Position numbers and translations under genes: made by a program. Positions 1 to 5,732 of a stretch of 7,634 bases of DNA are shown one piece after another. Every line of letters begins with the position of its first letter. The stretch's first letter is position 1. The DNA is from CAYQAE01 sp964415445 [NCBI: uncultured archaeon] (GTDB lineage: Archaea; CAYQAE01). The notes under the pieces are model-generated. The model was not told the origin of the DNA. It made no database searches and was given only the letters and a program-made list of their open reading frames with translations. Where the stretch lies: assembly GCA_964415445.1 (NCBI GenBank), contig CAYQAE010000083.1:1-7634 (forward strand). The letters run 5' to 3'.

Positions 1-87
1 AATTCACACTCCAAAATTCTGATAATTTTTCTCAGACTAAACTCTTTTAATATTTTAATGGATAAAGTGGAGATAATATTAAAATGA
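1..87 (+). CDS. Possible C-terminal end of an upstream gene (partial, 28 codons)
   Basis: Reading frame 1 is open from the left edge of the window to a TGA at 85-87. That TGA overlaps the rpiA start codon in an ATGA arrangement typical of translationally coupled archaeal and bacterial genes. The other two plus frames are closed in this stretch. The visible residues are hydrophobic and basic and match no family I recognise, ending in DKVEIILK. A 28-codon open frame can arise by chance in A/T-rich DNA, and a TATA-like stretch at about 46-57 argues that the segment could instead be the rpiA promoter. The two readings compete, so this is tentative. Confidence 0.3.
   Translation, partial: NSHSKILIIFLRLNSFNILMDKVEIILK
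69..74 (+). promoter_or_regulatory. Shine-Dalgarno-like site for rpiA
   Basis: GGAGAT lies 9 bases ahead of the ATG at 84 and partly matches the GGAGGTGAT complement of the archaeal 16S 3' end. It supports the chosen start. Upstream, the A/T run at about 46-57 (AATATTTTAA core) could be a TATA box about 30 bases from the ATG, but if so this site would lie within or very near the transcription start. Confidence 0.45.
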
Positions 88-761
88 ATTTAAAAAAACA
101 AGCCGCACTTAAAGCCCTAGATTATGTTAAAGACGGACAAATTTTAGGATTAGGGACTGGTTCTACTGTTGCTTATTTTATTGAAGGATTAGGAAAAAAA
201 ATAGAAGATGAAAGCATAAGAATTATTGGTGTTGCAACTTCATATCAATCTCAAAATCTTGCAAAAAAGTATAATATTCCTCTAAAAAATTTAGAAGATG
301 TTCCCTACATAGATTTAGATGTAGATGGTGCAGATGAAGTAGATAGTGAGCTGAATGTAATAAAAGGTGGAGGTGCAGCCCTACTTAAAGAAAAAATTGT
401 AGCTTCAGCATCAAAAGAAGTAATAATAATTGTTGACGGGACTAAAATGTCTAATAAATTGGGAGAGAAATTTGCACTACCTATAGAAGTTATACCCTTT
501 GCATACAAATTAATTATGGAAAAAATAAAAACTTTAGGTGCTAAAGTTAAATTAAGAGAAGCAGAAAAAAAAGATGGACCTATTGTTACAGATAATGGTA
601 ATTTTATACTAGATGCTAAATTTGAATCGATAAGAGACCCTAAAAATTTAGAAAAAGAGCTAAATTTAGTCCCTGGTATTTTAGAGTGTGGAATTTTTTA
701 TAATCTTGTAGATAAAGTAATTGTAGCAAAAAAAGAGGGTACTGAAGTTTTAGAGAAATAG
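84..761 (+). CDS. rpiA: Ribose-5-phosphate isomerase A
   Basis: This cytosolic enzyme interconverts ribose 5-phosphate and ribulose 5-phosphate, feeding pentose to PRPP, nucleotide and histidine synthesis. The 225-residue length is normal for RpiA. The phosphate-binding loop GLGTGST is at residues 22-28. The DGADEVD motif covers 81-87, with the catalytic-type Asp81 and Asp84. KGGGAAL starts at Lys94, and Glu103 in KEK is the expected general base. These positions coincide with the well-known numbering of E. coli RpiA (D81, D84, K94, E103), so all key residues are present. The C-terminus (VDKVIVAKKEGTEVLE) is also typical of the family. The start is supported by a GGAG-type site and by the usual N-terminal length ahead of the glycine loop. 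It stands alone, 68 bases ahead of leuC copy 1, and may overlap an upstream gene by four bases. Confidence 0.96.
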   Translation: MNLKKQAALKALDYVKDGQILGLGTGSTVAYFIEGLGKKIEDESIRIIGVATSYQSQNLAKKYNIPLKNLEDVPYIDLDVDGADEVDSELNVIKGGGAALLKEKIVASASKEVIIIVDGTKMSNKLGEKFALPIEVIPFAYKLIMEKIKTLGAKVKLREAEKKDGPIVTDNGNFILDAKFESIRDPKNLEKELNLVPGILECGIFYNLVDKVIVAKKEGTEVLEK

Positions 762-789
762 ATATATAATATAAATAATCTTACTATTA

Positions 790-799
790 TTTTTAAAAG
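790..799 (+). promoter_or_regulatory. Candidate TATA box for leuC copy 1
   Basis: TTTTTAAAAG lies about 35 bases (centre to ATG) ahead of the start at 830. No GGAG or GGTG-type ribosome site lies between, so the message would have a leader of about ten bases or less. The 68-base gap also holds the run TATATAATATAAAT at 763-776, an alternative TATA region that would give a longer leader. A T6 run at 806-811 has no clear role. Confidence 0.4.
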
Positions 800-829
800 A
801 ATTCATTTTTTAGAATCAAATTGATCAAA

Positions 830-2074
830 ATGGCACAAACACTAGTTGAGAAGATTCTATCAAATAAATCACAAAAAGAAGTTTATGCAAATGATCTAAC
901 TATAGCAAACATAGATTTTTGTATGGCACAAGATGGTACAGCTCCGCTTGCCATTCGTGCATTTAGAGAAATGGAAGCAAAAAAAGTTTGGGATCCTAAA
1001 AAAATTGCCCTAGTTTTAGATCATAGTGCACCAAGCCCAAATGAAGGTGTTTCAAAACTTCATAAATATATAAGGGAATTTGCACATGAACAAAATATCA
1101 AATACTTGTATGATGTGGGTTGTGGTGTATGTCATCAACTCTTGCCTCAAGAAGGTCATGTTATGCCATCTGATTTAGTAGTAGGTGCTGATTCACATAC
1201 CTGCACTTATGGTGCTTTGGGTGCTTTTTCAACTGGAGTTGGGTCAACTGATATGGCAGCAGTATTTAAGACAGGTAAATTATGGTTTAGAGTACCTGAA
1301 ACTATTAAATTCGAAATAGATGGAAAACTACCTAATAGAGTTTATTCTAAAGATTTAATTCTATCAATTATAAAAAAACTCACAGCAGATGGTGCAACAT
1401 ACAAAGCAGTGGAATTTGTGGGCGAGACCATAGACAATCTATCTGTTCCAGCTAGGATGACTATGTCAAATATGGCTATTGAGATGGGAGCAAAAGCAGG
1501 GGTTATGCCTGCAGATGAGAAAGTAAAAAAATATCTAAATAAAAAAGAAATAAATATTGTAAAAAGCGATCCTGATGCTAATTTTGAAAAAACAATCTCA
1601 ATAGATGCTTCTAATTTATCTCCACAAGTTGCATGCCCACATACAGTAGATAATGGAAAAGATATAGGCAAAGTAGAAGGTGCACATATTGACCAAGCAT
1701 TTGTAGGAACTTGTACTAACGGAAGATTAGAAGATCTAAAGATTGCAGCAGAAATAATTAGAGGTAAAAAAGTTCATAAAGATGTAAGAATGATAGTAGT
1801 TCCTGCATCACAAAAAATATGGACACAAGCCTTAAAAAAAGGATTAATTGAAACTTTCATGAAAGCAGGAGCAGTGGTATGTAATGCAGGATGTGGACCT
1901 TGTGTTTCAACTCATCAAGGAGTTTTAGGATCAGATGAAGTATGTATCTCTACCGCAAATAGAAATTTTAAAGGAAGGATGGGCTCATCTGAAAGTAAAA
2001 TTTATCTAGGATCACCTGCAACAGTTACAGCTTCAGCCATAAAAGGTGAAATTACAGATCCGCGTTCGGTGTAG
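830..2074 (+). CDS. leuC: 3-isopropylmalate dehydratase / homoaconitase-type large subunit, copy 1
   Basis: This is an aconitase-family large (catalytic) subunit that binds a [4Fe-4S] cluster and, with a separate small LeuD-type subunit, moves a hydroxyl group in 2-isopropylmalate or a related acid. The length of 414 residues suits the archaeal LeuC/HacA2 group. Visible motifs are GVCHQLLP (99-106), the active-site DSHT (121-124), cluster Cys295 in GTCTNGR, and cluster Cys355 and Cys358 in CGPC. After CGPC the sequence reads VST rather than the usual LG or MG. The start is placed at ATG 830 (MAQTLVEKIL), matching [10 protein letters not shown] in copy 2; the in-frame TTG at 821 is less likely. 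The DGTAPLAIRAF and DHSAPSPNEG segments differ clearly from copy 2 ([11 protein letters not shown] and [10 protein letters not shown]), suggesting a different substrate or history. Leucine synthesis, citramalate-route citraconate hydration and homoaconitate hydration are all possible; sequence alone does not decide. No leuD is present here. Confidence 0.88.
   Translation: MAQTLVEKILSNKSQKEVYANDLTIANIDFCMAQDGTAPLAIRAFREMEAKKVWDPKKIALVLDHSAPSPNEGVSKLHKYIREFAHEQNIKYLYDVGCGVCHQLLPQEGHVMPSDLVVGADSHTCTYGALGAFSTGVGSTDMAAVFKTGKLWFRVPETIKFEIDGKLPNRVYSKDLILSIIKKLTADGATYKAVEFVGETIDNLSVPARMTMSNMAIEMGAKAGVMPADEKVKKYLNKKEINIVKSDPDANFEKTISIDASNLSPQVACPHTVDNGKDIGKVEGAHIDQAFVGTCTNGRLEDLKIAAEIIRGKKVHKDVRMIVVPASQKIWTQALKKGLIETFMKAGAVVCNAGCGPCVSTHQGVLGSDEVCISTANRNFKGRMGSSESKIYLGSPATVTASAIKGEITDPRSV
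2068..2071 (+). promoter_or_regulatory. Ribosome site deciding a TTG start
   Basis: GGTG lies six bases ahead of TTG 2078 and inside the last codons of leuC copy 1. The stop of leuC at 2072-2074 closes this frame upstream and no in-frame ATG precedes the first zinc ligand, so TTG with this site is the most reasonable start for the next gene and implies translational coupling. Confidence 0.5.
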
Positions 2075-2077
2075 TAT

Positions 2078-2296
2078 TTGATACATAAATGTAAATATCA
2101 TCCAAAAATAAAAACTGAATTTAGATGTTCTAAATGCAAAGATTATGTATGCAATGATTGTCTAGAGTATAAATATGATCGAATTTACTGCAAAAAGTGT
2201 CTTTTGCATGCAAAAAAAATAGGAATAAAACTTGTAATTTTAGGTAGTCTAATTTCAAGTTTAATTGTAATATTATTCTTTTTTGTTTTATTCTAA
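2078..2296 (+). CDS. Small zinc-ribbon/B-box-like membrane protein
   Basis: The 72-residue protein has two parts. Residues 5-41 carry an ordered set of potential zinc ligands: Cys5, His8, Cys17, Cys20, Cys25, Cys28, Cys38 and Cys41. The pattern CxxHP, then CxxC, CxxC and CxxC, resembles B-box-type zinc fingers seen at the N-terminus of many prokaryotic membrane proteins. Residues about 49-71 form one strongly hydrophobic helix, so the zinc module probably sits in the cytoplasm on a C-terminal membrane anchor. It starts with TTG three bases after the leuC stop, preceded by GGTG, so it is likely co-transcribed with leuC copy 1. Its function is unknown. B-box fingers usually mediate protein contacts, and a role tied to the dehydratase is only suggested by position. 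The helix is encoded by a T-rich stretch that may also act in transcription termination. Confidence 0.8.
   Translation: MIHKCKYHPKIKTEFRCSKCKDYVCNDCLEYKYDRIYCKKCLLHAKKIGIKLVILGSLISSLIVILFFFVLF
2279..2292 (+). terminator. Possible oligo-T terminator inside the gene end
   Basis: A T6 run, a single G and a T4 run occupy 2279-2289, just ahead of the TAA at 2294. Archaeal RNA polymerase often terminates at T-tracts without a hairpin, and the convergent gene leaves no downstream space. The run also encodes the phenylalanine-rich membrane helix, so coding may explain it entirely. Confidence 0.25.
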
Positions 2297-2526
2297 ATTT
2301 GTGCTTCTACAATTGTGCTTGTGTTTGTAACTCCATCAATGTTGTGAATCTTATCTAAAACAGTTTGAGCTGCCACATTTAGATTATCTGAATTTACAAT
2401 ACAGAGCACATCCCACTCACCAAATACTGCATGTGCTCGCTCTATGCCTTCAATTTGTTTTAGTTTTGAAAAAACATCTTTGGTTTTTCCAGCTGACGAT
2501 TTAACAAAGGTAAATGTATATACCAT
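2293..2526 (-). CDS. Stand-alone RAM (Lrp/AsnC ligand-binding) domain protein
   Basis: The 77-residue protein matches the C-terminal ligand-binding domain of Lrp/AsnC regulators without the DNA-binding helix-turn-helix. The N-terminus MVYTFTFVKSSAGK, the AHAVFGEWDV stretch (31-40) and the IDGVTNTST end (63-71) are the standard beta-alpha-beta elements. Such proteins form oligomeric rings and bind amino acids or similar effectors in the family; the ligand here is unknown. The frame extends 11 codons further upstream, but the start is placed at ATG 2526 because homologues begin there and because GGTG at 2536-2539 precedes it by nine bases. It lies 46 bases after the purP stop on the same strand, so probably shares that transcript. 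Its stop overlaps the stop of the zinc membrane protein on the other strand by four bases. Confidence 0.85.
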   Translation of the reverse strand: MVYTFTFVKSSAGKTKDVFSKLKQIEGIERAHAVFGEWDVLCIVNSDNLNVAAQTVLDKIHNIDGVTNTSTIVEAQI

Positions 2527-2535
2527 TTTTATCAA

Positions 2536-2539
2536 CACC
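2536..2539 (-). promoter_or_regulatory. Ribosome site that decides the RAM protein start
   Basis: On the minus strand GGTG is followed by nine bases and then ATG at 2526-2524. The longer alternative start at 2559 has no such site and would add eleven residues absent from the family pattern. Confidence 0.5.
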
Positions 2540-2572
2540 ACAAAAAGAAATAGATACATAAAAATAAAATTA

Positions 2573-3637
2573 TTATGTTAAAATTTTGTGCTCTTGTTTA
2601 TTCTTTATTGCTGTCTTTAGTTCTCTTGCAATTCTGCGTCCTGTGCTCATCTCTTCATTATACTTAATTGCAGTATAGGGAGAAGAGGGTATAAACGGAT
2701 TACTGCCTGCAACAATTCTTGAAGATATTTCAAAAGTGTAAAATTCTAATTTATCAGTACAAACTGTCTCAAGACAAAACGGGCCTACCATATCTTGATT
2801 AACTAATTTTTTAGCAGTATTAACTAATTTATCACCCATCTCAAATACTTCATCTAAAAGTGATTCTCTAATTACTACAGGAATATTTCCAACAATCACA
2901 AATGAAGGATCCACATCTATAGCTTTTGGAACTCGAGCTAGATTATCTACATTCGTTTCATATCTTTTGTCAATGCTCAAAAGTTCAACTTCATTGTTAA
3001 TAGGTGAATAAAAATACTGAAAATAGATATTTGCACCAATAATATATTCTTGGATTTCAGTTGAGGTCATATCTTCTTTTGTGATCTTTCCTTTTTTTAA
3101 TAGATCCTCTAAATGCTGGTTATATTCTTCAGTAGATCTACATAAAAAATATCCGCGCCCACCACGTGCTCCTGGAAATTTAACCATAACAATATCTTTG
3201 ATTTTTTCTGGTTTGAGTTGTCTGGGAACTCTCAATTTAGATTCTTTAAGCCATTTTCTTTGTAATTCTCTTTGTGATTCCCATTTCAGAAGTGTTCTAT
3301 TACCTAAAAGCGGGACGTTAAATTTAGGCAGATTTTCAGCGCCAGCATAAGCTACTAATGAACCATGAGGAATTAAAATAGCATTTAACTTGTGTAGCTT
3401 ATCAACTACATCTTGGTTTAGTACTTCTTTGAAAGAATTAACATAAATTATCTCATCTGCAACATTAAAAAATTTATAAGCTCTATCTCTTCCTTTTTTG
3501 CAAATTAAAACTGTTTTGAATCCTTCACGTCTTGCTCCATCTAAAATATTTAAAGCACTATGACTGCCTAAGGTTGCAATACTTACATTATCTTTATTAT
3601 ACTTAGAATAGGTTTCCATTATTTTTTCATTATCCAT
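2573..3637 (-). CDS. purP: PurP: formate-dependent AICAR formyl-transfer ligase (FAICAR synthetase)
   Basis: PurP is the archaeal ATP-grasp enzyme that converts AICAR, formate and ATP into FAICAR, the penultimate IMP synthesis step, replacing the folate-dependent transformylase. The 354-residue length is close to characterised archaeal PurP proteins. The N-terminal nucleotide-fold segment contains ATLGSHSALNILDGARREGF (21-40), the family hallmark with His26. The ATP-grasp region has KFPGARGGRGYF at 153-164. The metal/ATP end motif FEISSRIVAGSN is at 302-313, including Glu303 and Asn313. All recognisable core motifs are intact, so this should be an active purine enzyme rather than a distant ATP-grasp relative, although archaeal PurP paralogues of uncertain role exist. 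The start ATG at 3637 lies about 27 bases from a TATA-like element, with no ribosome site, suggesting a leaderless message. The RAM domain gene follows. Confidence 0.94.
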   Translation of the reverse strand: MDNEKIMETYSKYNKDNVSIATLGSHSALNILDGARREGFKTVLICKKGRDRAYKFFNVADEIIYVNSFKEVLNQDVVDKLHKLNAILIPHGSLVAYAGAENLPKFNVPLLGNRTLLKWESQRELQRKWLKESKLRVPRQLKPEKIKDIVMVKFPGARGGRGYFLCRSTEEYNQHLEDLLKKGKITKEDMTSTEIQEYIIGANIYFQYFYSPINNEVELLSIDKRYETNVDNLARVPKAIDVDPSFVIVGNIPVVIRESLLDEVFEMGDKLVNTAKKLVNQDMVGPFCLETVCTDKLEFYTFEISSRIVAGSNPFIPSSPYTAIKYNEEMSTGRRIARELKTAIKNKQEHKILT

Positions 3638-3657
3638 AAAGATAATAAGATTCTGAG

Positions 3658-3669
3658 AATTTTAAAAAG
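3658..3669 (-). promoter_or_regulatory. Candidate TATA box for purP
   Basis: Minus-strand CTTTTTAAAATT is centred about 27 bases ahead of the purP ATG, the spacing expected for leaderless archaeal transcription. The 74-base gap to the FAH-family gene makes a separate promoter plausible. Confidence 0.45.
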
Positions 3670-3677
3670 TTTCGAAT

Positions 3678-3683
3678 AAAAAA
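3678..3683 (-). terminator. Possible T-tract terminator after the FAH-family gene
   Basis: A6 on the plus strand is T6 on the minus strand, about 29-34 bases past the FAH-family stop and just ahead of the purP TATA-like element. It fits hairpin-free archaeal termination, but such runs are common in A/T-rich DNA. Confidence 0.25.
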
Positions 3684-3711
3684 TATACAAAATTGCTAAT
3701 TTTAAACTAAA

Positions 3712-4470
3712 TTAATCTCCAAAAACTTCATTTTGCAGCGTTCCAATTGATTCTATCTTAATTTGAACTGTATCACCTACATTTATTGGACCTACACCAG
3801 CAGGAGTACCTGTAGTAATTACATCTCCAGGGTATAAAGTCATAATTTCTGAGATAAATGAAACAAGATATTCTACCCTAAATATAAAATTATTCGTATT
3901 TGAAGACTGTCTCTTCTTTCCATTTAGGAAAGATTCGATTTTTAGATTATTTGGATTAATATTATCTACTATATATGGGCCAATTGGACTAAATGTATCA
4001 AATGATTTAGCTCTACTCCATTGAATGTCTTTATTTTGCAAATCACGTGCTGTGACATCATTAAAACAAGTATATCCTAAAATGTTTTCTCCAACTTCAT
4101 CTTCTGAAATTGATTTAATTTTATTCTTAATAATAATTGCAAGTTCTGCTTCATAGTCCAATCTATTTGACATCTTAGGATAAATTATGTGATCTAAATG
4201 TCCAATCACGCTTGAACTTGGCTTTAGAAAAATTATAGGATCATCAGGTATATCCATGTCTAACTCTTTTGCATGATCTGTATAATTTAAACCTACAGAT
4301 ACTATTTTTGTAGGATTAGAAGGTGGTAAAATTTTCACTTTTTTTAAGTCTATTTCTTTATTTTTTGATTTAAAGTCTCCAAAAATATCTCCATCAATTT
4401 CTCTTACCTTCTTTCCATCTAATTTACCATAATAAATTTTATTTTCATATAAATACCTTAAATATTTCAT
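3712..4470 (-). CDS. Fumarylacetoacetate hydrolase (FAH) family enzyme
   Basis: The protein belongs to the metal-dependent FAH superfamily, which contains hydrolases, decarboxylases and isomerases acting on 2-oxo or acylpyruvate-type acids. It has 252 residues. A short N-terminal beta domain (about 1-50) precedes the catalytic fold. GLNYTDHAKE (60-69) carries the conserved His66, FLKPSSSVIG covers 81-90, and DYEAELAIII (105-114) supplies metal ligands Glu107 and Glu109. GYTCFNDVTARDLQ (132-145) supplies Asp138, RAKSFDTFSPIGP (153-165) carries Lys155, and TTGTPAGVGP spans 219-228. All expected metal ligands are present, so it is probably active. The exact substrate cannot be read; acylpyruvase/oxaloacetate tautomerase or decarboxylase, or an aromatic meta-cleavage hydrolase, are the usual options. 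It begins four bases after the stop of the surface-type protein gene, so the two are likely one transcript, although they act in different compartments. Confidence 0.9.
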   Translation of the reverse strand: MKYLRYLYENKIYYGKLDGKKVREIDGDIFGDFKSKNKEIDLKKVKILPPSNPTKIVSVGLNYTDHAKELDMDIPDDPIIFLKPSSSVIGHLDHIIYPKMSNRLDYEAELAIIIKNKIKSISEDEVGENILGYTCFNDVTARDLQNKDIQWSRAKSFDTFSPIGPYIVDNINPNNLKIESFLNGKKRQSSNTNNFIFRVEYLVSFISEIMTLYPGDVITTGTPAGVGPINVGDTVQIKIESIGTLQNEVFGD

Positions 4471-4474
4471 AAAA

Positions 4475-5677
4475 TCAACTAGAAAGTTTAAGTAAATTAT
4501 AATGATTTAAAATCTCAATTGCATAATAAGTAGTTTCAATATCTTCAAAATCTCCATCTGAATCTTGATAGGAATAAATTCTCTCTGAAAAATCTATTGC
4601 ATCCTCCCATCTATACCCTAACTTATAAGAGACATAAATTCTATCTAAATGGTCAATATCCGGATCCTCATAAGTAACATATTTTAAGATATAATCTTTG
4701 TAAGTATTATTTATACCATCTGAATCAAAATCACCAACTGAAGCAGGATCTTCATCTTCGAAAAAATCAGAATCACCATCTTTGAAATTGATCTTATCTT
4801 CGTCAATTTCACCATCTGAATCATCATCAAAGTTTTCTGAAGAGTAGGTAGAATTAAAAAAAGACATATTGTCTATCGTCTCAAAAAAATCTATCAATAC
4901 CAAAATTTCAGCCATATAGCTTGAGAAAAAATAATAGCGATTTATTGGAGTAAAATTAGAAATAATGAAATTTAGAGGATCCAAATAACTTCTATTTAAG
5001 ATATATAATGAATATGCAGCTTGTGCACTTGAGAAAACAGAACTATTAGATTCATAAGAATAACCATATCCAACTTCATTTTTACTTTTATTTAGACTAA
5101 TATACAAATATGTAGAGAGATTATATGAAGAATTAATATTTAAGTTAGTACAATTATAATCTAAGACATATAAACTATCTATTAATTCTAAAATCTTTAG
5201 AGCATCATAAATATTATCAATTGATAAATTCTCACTTTTTAATTTAGATAAGGCATTAGAGATAAGAAAATCTCCTAAAGTAGTATCTTGCACAAAATCA
5301 TTATTCCAATCGATATATCCACTATCTTCGTCAATTAATTCGTTTCCCCATGCATCTACATCTCCATCATTATTTTTTCCATCAAAATAGTCTTCATCAA
5401 TTTCTCCGTCTGCATCATCATCTATCCCCAAATACATGCTATTGTTTTCATCAAAAAGATGAGATGAATTTAGCAGATAAAGTAATTTTATAGCATAAAT
5501 TGTATCATATGAAAAACCACCATCGTTTTCTTGCTCAGATAAAATAAAATCAATGGTATCAGATTTAGAAATTGACTTTTCTTCGCTTTCATAAATTGAT
5601 ACATACCAAAATATAGTTGCAAATATCAAAACCAAGTGAATAGCAAGAAGAATTATGCTTAATTTTTTATTTGACAT
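4475..5677 (-). CDS. Predicted surface-anchored toroid-repeat protein with Asp-rich calcium motifs
   Basis: The 400-residue protein has a basic N-terminus and one hydrophobic segment (about 8-26), a signal anchor or signal peptide, so the rest is probably outside the cell. Three segments resemble prenyltransferase/terpene-cyclase-type helix repeats: DGGFSYDTIYAIKLLYLLN (52-70), one at 202-228, and DSDGDFEDIETTYYAIEILN (372-391). Between them are Asp-rich loops like EF-hand or thrombospondin-type-3 calcium sites: DDDADGEIDED (86-96), DDDSDGEIDED (284-294), DGDSDFFEDED (300-310) and DFDSDG (316-321). Thirteen N-x-S/T sequons suggest N-glycosylation. I do not recognise a specific family and see no catalytic motif; adhesion, cell-wall or polymer binding is only a guess. 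The start is set at ATG 5677, not the in-frame TTG at 5698, because a TATA-like element lies about 27 bases upstream and the TTG falls inside it. Confidence 0.78.
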   Translation of the reverse strand: MSNKKLSIILLAIHLVLIFATIFWYVSIYESEEKSISKSDTIDFILSEQENDGGFSYDTIYAIKLLYLLNSSHLFDENNSMYLGIDDDADGEIDEDYFDGKNNDGDVDAWGNELIDEDSGYIDWNNDFVQDTTLGDFLISNALSKLKSENLSIDNIYDALKILELIDSLYVLDYNCTNLNINSSYNLSTYLYISLNKSKNEVGYGYSYESNSSVFSSAQAAYSLYILNRSYLDPLNFIISNFTPINRYYFFSSYMAEILVLIDFFETIDNMSFFNSTYSSENFDDDSDGEIDEDKINFKDGDSDFFEDEDPASVGDFDSDGINNTYKDYILKYVTYEDPDIDHLDRIYVSYKLGYRWEDAIDFSERIYSYQDSDGDFEDIETTYYAIEILNHYNLLKLSS

Positions 5678-5696
5678 TGATATTTCACATCTACAC

Positions 5697-5709
5697 AATA
5701 TTTATATTA
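5697..5709. promoter_or_regulatory. Shared divergent TATA element
   Basis: AATATTTATATTA lies midway in the 55-base gap between ATG 5677 (minus) and ATG 5733 (plus). Its centre is about 26-30 bases from each start codon. Read on the plus strand it contains TTTATATT, and on the minus strand AATATAAAT, both good archaeal TATA-like sequences. Neither gene has a convincing ribosome site, so both could be leaderless. One bidirectional element or two overlapping boxes would have the same appearance. Confidence 0.55.
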
Positions 5710-5732
5710 CCACTGATTTTTTATCCTAGAAT

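Noticed and set aside
305-508. Minus-strand open frame inside rpiA
   Set aside because: It lies wholly within a gene with intact family motifs, and its low-complexity Ser/Pro-rich product looks like the reverse reading of that gene.
821-829. TTG start nine bases upstream for leuC copy 1
   Set aside because: The MAQTLVEKIL start aligns with [10 protein letters not shown] of copy 2, and ATG is the stronger codon.
1342-1671. Minus-strand open frame inside leuC copy 1
   Set aside because: Antisense shadow of a well-conserved gene; no recognisable domain or ribosome site.
2527-2559. Eleven-residue N-terminal extension of the RAM domain protein
   Set aside because: The family starts at MVYxF, and GGTG is correctly spaced for the internal ATG.
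3081-3350. Plus-strand open frame inside purP
   Set aside because: Antisense shadow of the ATP-grasp region; no recognisable domain.
4799-4828. Near-repeat with 5395-5424 as a non-coding or CRISPR-like repeat
   Set aside because: Both copies encode the same Asp-rich calcium loop within one gene; there are no spacers of regular length.
5678-5698. Seven-residue N-terminal extension (TTG start) of the surface protein
   Set aside because: The TTG falls inside the probable TATA element, and the extension would place a Cys-rich stretch before a typical signal-anchor start.
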